A DNA stretch of 5,271 nucleotides. Origin: an uncultured Peptococcaceae bacterium. GTDB lineage: Bacteria; Bacillota; Peptococcia; Peptococcales; Peptococcaceae. Of this stretch, positions 1 to 5,271 are shown one piece after another. The stretch covers positions 1 to 5,271 of the forward strand of contig CAUDRX010000166.1 of NCBI GenBank assembly GCA_958451915.1, given 5' to 3'. How positions within the stretch are numbered: the first letter of the stretch is position 1; the number at the start of each line of letters is the position of its first letter. A program made the position numbers and the translations under genes. Under the pieces are notes generated by a model. It was not told where the DNA came from. It was given only the letters and a program-made list of their open reading frames with translations, and did not search any database.

Positions 1-98
1 ACCCAAGACGCACCAGCTGATTCAATATCTATCAACTCTTCTCTGATTTTAGAAAAATCAGCAGATAAAAACGAAGGCGAAAAAATGATATCACTCAT
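1..98 (-). CDS. rpe: Ribulose-phosphate 3-epimerase, N-terminal fragment (runs off the left edge)
   Basis: This is the first 32 codons of a gene that continues beyond the window. The enzyme interconverts D-ribulose 5-phosphate and D-xylulose 5-phosphate in the cytosolic pentose phosphate pathway, using a metal-dependent TIM barrel. The visible peptide begins MSDIIFSPSFLSADF and continues with a helix ending in ESAGASW. This matches the family's opening strand, its PSxLSAD motif and the following E.AGADW segment. The metal-binding His and Asp residues lie further on and cannot be checked. The ATG at 98-96 has a strong GAGGAG site 8 nt upstream (107-112) and sits 4 nt after the rsgA stop. Rpe directly after rsgA is the known Firmicutes order, which supports the call despite the short fragment. 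Confidence 0.9.
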   Translation of the reverse strand, partial: MSDIIFSPSFLSADFSKIREELIDIESAGASW

Positions 99-102
99 AA
101 AC

Positions 103-984
103 TTATCTCCTCATTCGCTCTCTTTCTTCCAATTCAAAAAACAACTTTCGATAATTTTCATATCGCTCCCGAGAAAAAAGATCATCCTCTACAAATTCTT
201 TCACGACACAATCTGGTTCATTAATGTGAACGCAATTATTAAACCGGCACCCGGAAGCGCAAGCCAGATATTCTGGGTAACATGCTTTCAAATCTGTTTT
301 TTTTAACGAAAGCGGCAGGTCCAATGCGCTGAATCCTGGCGTATCAACAATAAAACCCTGTTCAAATTCAAAAAACTCCGCTGTCCTCGTTGTATTTTTT
401 CCACGATTTAGCTTTAAACTGATATTCTGTACACTTTGGACTTCTTTTCCCAATAAACGATTGATCAAGGAAGACTTTCCTACCCCAGAATTACCAGTTA
501 GTACGGTCGTCTTTCCTTTGCAAAGGTCAGAAATTTCATTTAAAGAGCCTTCGCGACAAACATAAAGGCAATCTATTCGAGAGTTATTGTAATATTCCGT
601 TACACATTCCTCGTCGCCTTGTTCCGCAAGATCCATCTTTGAAAAACAAAGAATGGGCTTTATACCATAGTACAGCGCTATAACAATCAGTTTATCCAGC
701 ATGAGAAAATCATAACTTGGTTCTTTGATTGCCGTTACGATCAAGATCTGATCAATATTTGCAATGCCCGGCCTTGGTAGATAATTATCACGTTTTTTTA
801 CCGCAGTAATATACCCTCGCTTTAAATCCTTTGGTTCTTCCAGGTAAAACTCTACCCGATCTCCTGCCACGATATGATCACGCTGATGATGTTTTTGCTT
901 GCCGCTCAACTTGCACTCAATCAGTTTCTCATCAACGCTGACCAAATAAAAACCACCATGTTTTTTTAATACTCTACCTATCAT
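103..984 (-). CDS. rsgA: Small ribosomal subunit biogenesis GTPase RsgA (YjeQ/CpgA family)
   Basis: RsgA binds the 30S subunit late in assembly and releases it on GTP hydrolysis; it needs zinc. The 293 aa length fits the Firmicutes form (B. subtilis is about 298 aa). An N-terminal OB-fold (about 1-65) precedes a circularly permuted GTPase domain, so G4 comes first: SKMD at 115-118, then the G1 P-loop GNSGVGKSS at 164-172, G2 at 195-200 and G3 DTPG at 214-217. The zinc site is C246-x4-C251-x-H253-x5-C259, followed by a charged C-terminal helix. The oddity is G2, which reads GKNTTRT where the family usually has GKHTTRH, so both histidines are absent. The ATG at 984-982 follows the prkC stop by 9 nt and has a Shine-Dalgarno TAAGGTG that includes that stop codon. 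Known from the family: the B. subtilis orthologue is phosphorylated by PrkC, encoded next door here. Confidence 0.97.
   Translation of the reverse strand: MIGRVLKKHGGFYLVSVDEKLIECKLSGKQKHHQRDHIVAGDRVEFYLEEPKDLKRGYITAVKKRDNYLPRPGIANIDQILIVTAIKEPSYDFLMLDKLIVIALYYGIKPILCFSKMDLAEQGDEECVTEYYNNSRIDCLYVCREGSLNEISDLCKGKTTVLTGNSGVGKSSLINRLLGKEVQSVQNISLKLNRGKNTTRTAEFFEFEQGFIVDTPGFSALDLPLSLKKTDLKACYPEYLACASGCRFNNCVHINEPDCVVKEFVEDDLFSRERYENYRKLFFELEERERMRR
107..112 (-). promoter_or_regulatory. Ribosome binding site of rpe, inside the end of rsgA
   Basis: On the minus strand the sequence reads GAGGAG, then 8 nt, then the rpe ATG (98-96). The site falls within the last sense codons of rsgA, just before its TAA at 105-103. 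Ribosomes finishing rsgA therefore cover or vacate the rpe start region, so translational coupling is likely. This is inference from spacing. Confidence 0.75.
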
Positions 985-989
985 TCGAA

Positions 990-996
990 CACCTTA
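990..996 (-). promoter_or_regulatory. Ribosome binding site of rsgA overlapping the prkC stop codon
   Basis: The minus strand reads TAAGGTG, 5 nt before the rsgA ATG (984-982). Counted from the AAGG core the spacing is 7 nt. The TAA of prkC (996-994) supplies the first three bases of the site, so termination of the kinase and initiation of RsgA share the same bases. Confidence 0.7.
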
Positions 997-2952
997 TTGC
1001 GCTGTGATTTCCTGGATGACCGTACCATCCAAAGACGCTGTAAATCTACCATGACCAACATAAGCATAGACACCAGAAATCACTTCACCTTGTCGTACAT
1101 CCTGCCAATAAACAGTCTGTTCACCATTATCATCTTCCAATGTGATCTTTAAATTTCCATCCTGCGGTACAGTTATAGAAATTTCTTTGTATTTTGTTTC
1201 ACCATCACTCTCGTTATCAGAGCCCGAGCTGACAACCAAATCTACCGAAGTATATTCATCCACTTGATCATTAGGATTATATCCTTGACTGATCACGGTG
1301 CCTTCTTTTTCCGAAGACTCTTCATAAGAGATATTTCCAATCGTTAAATTTGCTTCCGTCAGCATCGATTTTGCAGTTTCCAAATCTTTTCCGCGCAGTT
1401 CTGGAACGATTGCCATCGGCTTAGGCCCCAAGCTAATGACCAAATTAACAGCTGTATTCGGCGCTACTTCTGTATCAGCATCAATTCCCTGGCTCATGAC
1501 CCGGCCAGCAGCTACGCTTGAGCTATAATCTTCTGTTACATCACCTGCAATAAGCTTTTCATCTTCGAGCATGGTAGTTGCTCTATCCAATGTCTGTCCA
1601 ATAAGGTTTGGTACTTTTCGATTCTCTGGTCCTTGACTGATGACAACCGAGATCACATCACCTTTTGATACGTTAGATCCCTCTCCAGGCGTTTGGGAAC
1701 AGATTTCTCCTTCTTCATACTCATCACTGTACTCACTACCAGCTTCTTCGATTGATAGTTCATATTTAGCTGCCTCATTTTGTGCAGCTTCATATGTCAT
1801 CCCTCTAAAATCCGGAGCTGTCAGTTCACTAGGTGGAGCAATCTGCTGAGCTAAAACCATCGTCGCCCCAATCACGGCCAACACAATCAATGCCAACAAT
1901 AACCAGTTTGCTTTCTTTTTCTTCGGTTTATTTTCTTTTTTACGAGATACTTGAGCACTCTTGTTTGTTTTTAACGCAGCTTTCTGAGCAACGGCATCTT
2001 TAACAAGTGGCGTATCCACGCTCTTTTTAACACTGGACGGCTGAGACTTTATCGGCGCTTTTTTCGCCACCGATGCGGCCGCTGCTGCGGTTGCAGCAGT
2101 TGTTATTGTTTTACTCGCGTTTGGAGATGATGGATGTGCTATCAATGGAATACTGGAAAGTGCACGAGAAAGTGCCTGCATATTAGCAAAACGATCTTCC
2201 GGTTTCTTTTCCAGGCATTTCGAGACAATAAAACTCAAACTTTCCGGAACATCATGCATAAGCGCATGTACCGATTTCGGCTTTTCTTGAATATGTTTTA
2301 ATGCAACACTCACAGGATTGTCAGCTGTAAACGGCAGATCTCCCACCAGCATTTCATACAGAACAATCCCTAATGAATAGACGTCTGTTTGATAAGACAG
2401 CTTTTCACCACGTGCCTGCTCTGGCGAAAAATAATGCGCCGATCCTAACACACCTTTGTTATGAGTGATCGTAGTATTATTCATCATTTGAGAGATGCCA
2501 AAGTCCGTGATCTTTACATGATCGTATTTATCGATAAGAATATTCTGGCTTTTTACATCCTTGTGAATGATCTGATTGGCATGCGCATATGCCAAACCGT
2601 TCGCAATCTGAATCCCATATTTTACAGCTTGTTGCCAAGGGATCGCCCCATCACGGTTAATTTTGTCTTTTAACGTTTCACCTTCGACATATTCCATAAC
2701 AAGACACATTGTCTCATCATCTGTAATGATATCATAGATCCCAACGATATTATTATGTGACAGTCGAGCAATAGCAACAGCTTCTTTTTGAAAATGACGT
2801 CGAAAAGTACTATCTTCTGTATATTCATCTCTTAATACTTTAATAGCAACTTTTCTGTCAAGGGAAAGATCTTTAGCCAGGTAAACAATAGCCATCCCAC
2901 CGCTGCCGATCTTTTTGATGATCTGATAACGATTACCAAGTACATCGTTCAT
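994..2952 (-). CDS. prkC: PASTA-domain transmembrane serine/threonine kinase (PrkC/StkP/PknB family)
   Basis: This is a membrane Hanks-type kinase that responds to muropeptides or lipid II and controls growth, wall synthesis and spore or dormancy exit in Firmicutes. Its 652 aa are close to B. subtilis PrkC (648 aa). The kinase domain spans about 9-268: G-loop GSGGMA 16-21, VAIK with K38, helix-C E57, catalytic loop H130-K131-D132 with K134 and N137, DFG 150-152, activation-loop threonines T160, T161 and T163, and SPE 176-178. A Thr/Ala-rich then Lys-rich linker (about 270-348) leads to one membrane helix (about 350-368), which puts the C-terminus outside. Three PASTA repeats follow (about 378-441, 447-510, 516-577), then a 65-residue beta-rich tail. 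The catalytic loop is HKD rather than the usual HRD, and VKSQN replaces IKPQN; the catalytic Asp is intact, so activity is expected. The ATG lies 2 nt after the prpC stop behind AAGGGAGG. Confidence 0.98.
   Translation of the reverse strand: MNDVLGNRYQIIKKIGSGGMAIVYLAKDLSLDRKVAIKVLRDEYTEDSTFRRHFQKEAVAIARLSHNNIVGIYDIITDDETMCLVMEYVEGETLKDKINRDGAIPWQQAVKYGIQIANGLAYAHANQIIHKDVKSQNILIDKYDHVKITDFGISQMMNNTTITHNKGVLGSAHYFSPEQARGEKLSYQTDVYSLGIVLYEMLVGDLPFTADNPVSVALKHIQEKPKSVHALMHDVPESLSFIVSKCLEKKPEDRFANMQALSRALSSIPLIAHPSSPNASKTITTAATAAAAASVAKKAPIKSQPSSVKKSVDTPLVKDAVAQKAALKTNKSAQVSRKKENKPKKKKANWLLLALIVLAVIGATMVLAQQIAPPSELTAPDFRGMTYEAAQNEAAKYELSIEEAGSEYSDEYEEGEICSQTPGEGSNVSKGDVISVVISQGPENRKVPNLIGQTLDRATTMLEDEKLIAGDVTEDYSSSVAAGRVMSQGIDADTEVAPNTAVNLVISLGPKPMAIVPELRGKDLETAKSMLTEANLTIGNISYEESSEKEGTVISQGYNPNDQVDEYTSVDLVVSSGSDNESDGETKYKEISITVPQDGNLKITLEDDNGEQTVYWQDVRQGEVISGVYAYVGHGRFTASLDGTVIQEITAQ
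1222..1821 (-). repeat. Three tandem PASTA domains of the kinase ectodomain
   Basis: Residues about 378-577 of the kinase form three diverged units of roughly 62-66 residues. Each opens with a (V/A)P-like strand and L..G-type turn: APDFRGMT, VPNLIGQT, VPELRGKD. A helix follows, then a strand containing SQ (CSQTPG, MSQGID, ISQGYN), and each unit closes with V.S.GP or VVSSG. PASTA domains bind peptidoglycan fragments, beta-lactams or lipid II. The first unit is the least typical and carries an acidic stretch (EYSDEYEEGE, 407-416). These are protein-level repeats; the DNA copies are well diverged. Confidence 0.9.
1849..1905 (-). other. Predicted transmembrane segment of PrkC
   Basis: Residues about 350-368 begin WLLLALIVLAVIGATMV and contain no charged residue. 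They are preceded by a dense basic run (KKENKPKKKKAN, 338-349). The positive-inside rule places the kinase domain in the cytoplasm and the PASTA domains outside. No N-terminal signal peptide is present, as expected for this single-pass topology. Confidence 0.9.
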
Positions 2953-2954
2953 AG

Positions 2955-3692
2955 CTACATCCTCCCTTCAGAAAATTGCCCAACAACAATACTCAAATTA
3001 TCCTTCCCGCCTTGTTGTAAAACCAGATTAACAGCATCATTGACATATTGCACAATACTCGATGTTTCTTTTAGCATATGTAATAAATCTAATGGCTTCA
3101 AATAGCGATAAACGCCATCACTAACTAAAATCACATAATCGTTTGGTTTTAGTTTAAAATGACCGGTTTGGGGTTCAACTGCATGATCAGGCCCAATCGC
3201 ACGAGTCAGATAATTATTTACTCGCGAGATTTGATTTCCCTGTAATTCCATAAAGGTTTTAAAATCTTTACGCGCTAGCTCTGAAAGGTAAGTGTGATCG
3301 TAAGTTATCTGTTCAATATCAATCTTGTCACGCGATACATAAATTCTGGTGTCTCCTACATGTGCAAAATATAAAACACCACAATCCACTAATACACAGC
3401 TCATTGTAGTTCCGCAAATTTTTCCATCAGGTAGTTCATTCTGTATCTGATGAACTTCTTTATTAGCTGCTTTAAAGCCATCAAGCAAAAGCTTTTCTTT
3501 ATCTTTATAATCCCCACGATGTGAAGAAATAAAATTACTTAGTGTCTTCACTGCGACATTACTGGCAACTTCACCTCTAGAATGCCCACCTATACCATCT
3601 GCAATTACCATCACCATTTCTTTTTCATCATAATAGATTGCATCTTCGTTTGTCTCGCGAACAAGACCAATATGGGATCTCCCATAGATCAC
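2955..3692 (-). CDS. prpC: PP2C-family (PPM) serine/threonine protein phosphatase, partner of PrkC
   Basis: This is a cytosolic metal-dependent phosphatase that removes phosphate from PrkC and its targets. Its 245 aa compare with about 254 in B. subtilis PrpC. Recognisable PPM motifs run in order: SHIGLVRETNEDA (6-18), VIADGIGGHSRGE (29-41), CGTTM (93-97), HVGDTRIY (111-118), LTRAIG (162-167), SDGV (191-194) and KDNLSIV (230-236). The likely metal ligands D17, D32, G33, D114, D192 and D231 are all present. The flap segment before LTRAIG reads NQISRVNNY and lacks the HP..N stretch common in bacterial relatives. The start is GTG (3692-3690), supported by AAAGGAG 9 nt upstream and by the motif beginning at residue 6; the next internal Met, residue 26, would remove the first metal-site motif. 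The gene follows rlmN by 6 nt and ends 2 nt before the kinase. Confidence 0.96.
   Translation of the reverse strand: MIYGRSHIGLVRETNEDAIYYDEKEMVMVIADGIGGHSRGEVASNVAVKTLSNFISSHRGDYKDKEKLLLDGFKAANKEVHQIQNELPDGKICGTTMSCVLVDCGVLYFAHVGDTRIYVSRDKIDIEQITYDHTYLSELARKDFKTFMELQGNQISRVNNYLTRAIGPDHAVEPQTGHFKLKPNDYVILVSDGVYRYLKPLDLLHMLKETSSIVQYVNDAVNLVLQQGGKDNLSIVVGQFSEGRM
2961..2968 (-). promoter_or_regulatory. Ribosome binding site of prkC, inside the end of prpC
   Basis: The minus strand reads AAGGGAGG, with 8 nt before the prkC ATG (2952-2950). It lies within the last codons of prpC, whose TAG is at 2957-2955. This strong, well-spaced site fixes the kinase start and suggests that phosphatase and kinase are made in coupled amounts. 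Confidence 0.8.
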
Positions 3693-3698
3693 AAAATC

Positions 3699-4784
3699 TC
3701 ACTCCTTTCGTTGCGATTGATCAGACTGGTAATAGCTCGTTTTCAATTGACCACATGCTCCATTGATATCTGCGCCTTTTTCTTGTCGCACACTCGCTCC
3801 AATCCCGTTTTTACGCAGTGACTCAATAAACTGATCGATATGCTTACGATTTGGACGATGCAAAGTACGATTGTGAGCTACCGAATTTACAGGAATAACA
3901 TTAATGTGACAATCCAGATCGCAAAGCAGTTTCTTTAATTCATCAACGTGTTTCTTTTGATCGTTTACATTTTCGATCAGCGCGTATTCAAAACTGATTC
4001 GTTTCCCTGTAATCTCTTGATAGTACTTACACGCATCCATCAAAGATTCCAATGGATATGCGTGATTAACCGGCATCAATGCATCACGATCTTTATTGTT
4101 AGAGGCATGAAGTGAGATGGCTAATCCTATGTCAGTATTAAGATCTGCGAACTCAATCAATTTTGGTACGACACCACAAGTCGAGATCGTAATACGTCTA
4201 GGAGATAAGTTCATTCCATAAGGATGACATAGGATTCGTGTAGCTTTCATTACATTTTCAAAGTTATTGAACGGTTCTCCCATCCCCATAAATACAATGT
4301 TTCGAATCTCTTGACCGTTTTCATTTTGTTTCAAGATACGATTTGCTGTATAGACTTCACTCAATATCTCTGATACAGATAGATTCCTTTCAAACCCTTG
4401 ATTTCCTGTCGCACAAAAAACACATCCCATCGCGCACCCTACTTGGCTCGAAACGCATAATGTATTTCTTTGCTTGCTGAAATCACCTCGGTAACGCATG
4501 AGGACACATTCGATCAAAGACTGATCGCTAAGGCCAAAGAGGTATTTTTCTGTCCCATCCTTTGATACAAAACGTTGCTTCAACGTTGGATCGAATAAAC
4601 CATATCCTTCATCTGATAATACTTTAGAAAGCTTTTTCCCGATATTATGAGCTTGAGAAAAATCCGTAATCTGTTGATTATGAAGCCAGGAGAAAAACTG
4701 TTTTGTACGAAACTTTGGTTCACTATGCTTTAGCAAAAAATCTTCTAACTCTTCAAAATCCAGTGCACGAATATCCACCTGCAT
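3699..4784 (-). CDS. rlmN: Dual-specificity RNA methyltransferase RlmN (23S rRNA A2503 C2-methyl)
   Basis: RlmN is a radical-SAM enzyme that methylates C2 of A2503 in 23S rRNA; in characterised members it also methylates A37 of some tRNAs. The 361 aa length is typical. An N-terminal helical RNA-binding domain (about 1-90; EPKFRTKQFFSWL at 22-34) precedes the radical-SAM barrel. The [4Fe-4S] motif is C117-x3-C121-x2-C124 in QVGCAMGCVFCATG. The two mechanistic cysteines are also visible: C110 in TLCVSSQ and C344 in GACGQL, matching C118 and C355 of the E. coli enzyme. GMGEP is at 167-171, and HASNN (226-230) and VNSV (299-302) are further family blocks. It is RlmN rather than Cfr by its long N-terminal region and core-operon context. 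The ATG overlaps the rsmB stop by one base (TAATG). A GTG at codon 3 is a possible alternative start. Confidence 0.97.
   Translation of the reverse strand: MQVDIRALDFEELEDFLLKHSEPKFRTKQFFSWLHNQQITDFSQAHNIGKKLSKVLSDEGYGLFDPTLKQRFVSKDGTEKYLFGLSDQSLIECVLMRYRGDFSKQRNTLCVSSQVGCAMGCVFCATGNQGFERNLSVSEILSEVYTANRILKQNENGQEIRNIVFMGMGEPFNNFENVMKATRILCHPYGMNLSPRRITISTCGVVPKLIEFADLNTDIGLAISLHASNNKDRDALMPVNHAYPLESLMDACKYYQEITGKRISFEYALIENVNDQKKHVDELKKLLCDLDCHINVIPVNSVAHNRTLHRPNRKHIDQFIESLRKNGIGASVRQEKGADINGACGQLKTSYYQSDQSQRKE
3702..3708 (-). promoter_or_regulatory. Ribosome binding site that decides the GTG start of prpC
   Basis: The minus strand reads AAAGGAG, then 9 nt, then GTG at 3692-3690. The site overlaps the last codons of rlmN (stop TGA at 3701-3699). 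An ATG slightly downstream, near 3687-3685, is out of frame with the phosphatase, so the GTG is the only start that keeps the N-terminal PPM motif. Confidence 0.8.
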
Positions 4785-5271
4785 TATTCCTTTCTGTGTA
4801 GCTTGGCGATAAAAAAGCCGTCCGAGTGTGCCTCATAGGGAACGATTGTATACATTCCGCTCTCAATGTGCTTATCAAGGACGTCGAATGATTCTAATTC
4901 AAAATCCGGGTGACGTTCAAGGAAAGCTTGAATTTGAGATTCATTTTCCCCTTTATTCAAAGTACATGTAGAATAAACTATTGTACCATTTGGTTTCAAA
5001 TATCGCACAGCAGCATCCAACAACTCTCGCTGAAGGCACTCAATCTCACCTAAACCTCCTCGACGTACGCGCCAGCGCAAATCAGCCCGTCGATTTAAAA
5101 CACCCAGGCCACTACAAGGCGCATCTAAAAGGATCGTATCAAAGGTGTAATTAAAACATGCTGGCAACGCCCGGGCATCTGTTGCAAAACACTCGACATT
5201 CTTAATGCCAAGTTTTTTTACATTTTCTTCTATAAGCTTTACTCGATGTGGATGCAGATCGCAAGCTACAA
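4784..5271 (-). CDS. rsmB: 16S rRNA (cytosine-C5) methyltransferase RsmB, C-terminal part (runs off the right edge)
   Basis: RsmB uses SAM to make m5C967 (E. coli numbering) in 16S rRNA. About 161 residues are visible, and the frame stays open to the right edge. They begin with VACDLHPHRVKLIEEN, the strand and helix following the SAM-binding loop, then a segment ending DAR. Next come motif IV DAPCSGLGVL, with its product-release Cys, followed by RRADLRW. Motif VI YSTCTL has the catalytic Cys and continues NKGENE. The C-terminal DGFFIAKLHRKE is the usual family ending. A TTG at 5167 is not the true start, because conserved family sequence continues upstream of it. The N-terminal NusB-like domain expected for RsmB lies outside the window; the rlmN neighbour favours RsmB over RsmF. 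The TAA stop shares a base with the rlmN ATG. Confidence 0.94.
   Translation of the reverse strand, partial: VACDLHPHRVKLIEENVKKLGIKNVECFATDARALPACFNYTFDTILLDAPCSGLGVLNRRADLRWRVRRGGLGEIECLQRELLDAAVRYLKPNGTIVYSTCTLNKGENESQIQAFLERHPDFELESFDVLDKHIESGMYTIVPYEAHSDGFFIAKLHRKE
4788..4793 (-). promoter_or_regulatory. Ribosome binding site of rlmN, unusually close to the ATG
   Basis: The minus strand reads AAAGGA followed by ATA and the ATG (4784-4782); only 4 nt separate the GG from ATG. This is shorter than the other sites in the window (7-9 nt). The one-base stop/start overlap TAATG offers termination-reinitiation as a compensating mechanism. A GTG at codon 3 would have 10 nt spacing. The ATG is preferred but not proven. 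Confidence 0.55.

Noticed and set aside
297..304. A8 run in the rsgA message with a slippery A-AAA-AAA heptamer, suggesting programmed -1 frameshifting
   Set aside because: Similar A7 runs occur at 793-799, 961-967 and 5213-5219, all coding xKK in AT-rich DNA. The -1 frame at 297 soon hits a stop, and there is no clear stimulatory structure. A slip would only remove the zinc domain.
85..306. Open frame of 73 codons on the plus strand
   Set aside because: It lies antisense to rsgA and rpe. It has no domain-like sequence and no ribosome binding site of the quality seen on the minus strand.
985..993. Terminator or promoter between prkC and rsgA
   Set aside because: The gap is only 9 bases and is occupied by the rsgA ribosome binding site.
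1640..1849. Open frame of 69 codons on the plus strand
   Set aside because: It is antisense to the PASTA-coding part of prkC, is Ser-rich low complexity, and is best explained as a shadow of the kinase gene.
2461..2673. Open frame of 70 codons on the plus strand
   Set aside because: It is antisense to the kinase catalytic loop, which is strongly conserved on the other strand.
3582..3821. Open frame of 79 codons on the plus strand spanning the prpC-rlmN junction
   Set aside because: Both strands would have to be coding across two recognisable protein ends, and its His/Phe-rich start looks like chance.
5165..5167. TTG as the start of a short 127-residue methyltransferase
   Set aside because: The same frame stays open to the right edge, and the upstream codons encode conserved RsmB sequence (CDLHPHR), so this is an internal codon of a longer gene.
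1..5271. CRISPR array, insertion sequence, tRNA/rRNA, riboswitch, phage or defence genes
   Set aside because: No direct-repeat array, transposase, terminal inverted repeats, RNA-like segment or foreign-looking gene is seen. The window is almost wholly coding for core genes.

Overview
The window is AT-rich bacterial DNA packed with genes that all read on the minus strand. From right to left the order is rsmB (5' end missing), rlmN, prpC, prkC, rsgA, rpe (only the first 32 codons). This is the classic Firmicutes core cluster, known from Bacillus subtilis as rsmB-rlmN-prpC-prkC-rsgA-rpe. The order, the strong AGGAG-type ribosome binding sites, the low GC and the PASTA kinase all point to a low-GC Gram-positive bacterium. 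I cannot fix the genus. An anaerobic gut lineage such as Erysipelotrichia or a clostridial group is possible, but that is a guess.

Layout: 5271-4784 is the C-terminal catalytic half of the 16S rRNA m5C methyltransferase RsmB. 4784-3699 is the radical-SAM adenosine C2 methyltransferase RlmN. 3692-2955 is the PP2C-type phosphatase PrpC, with a GTG start. 2952-994 is the membrane Ser/Thr kinase PrkC, with three PASTA repeats and a C-terminal beta-rich module. 984-103 is the circularly permuted GTPase RsgA. 98-1 is the start of ribulose-phosphate 3-epimerase. Junctions going downstream are a 1-nt overlap, then gaps of 6, 2, 9 and 4 nt. Every start codon's Shine-Dalgarno lies within or across the end of the preceding gene. 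There is no non-coding stretch above 10 bases, no terminator, and no room for an internal promoter outside coding sequence, so the genes are very probably co-transcribed and translationally coupled.

How the genes fit together: RsmB and RlmN modify ribosomal RNA (RlmN probably also tRNA), and RsgA checks maturation of the small ribosomal subunit. PrkC senses cell-wall fragments and phosphorylates cytosolic targets, and PrpC reverses this. In B. subtilis the RsgA orthologue is itself a PrkC substrate, so the cluster joins ribosome maturation to envelope signalling. Rpe is a pentose-phosphate enzyme carried at the end.

I found no mobile element, CRISPR array, RNA gene or evident new system. The points worth a second look are residue-level departures in otherwise standard proteins: HKD instead of HRD in the kinase catalytic loop, loss of both switch I histidines in RsgA, and a divergent flap in PrpC.
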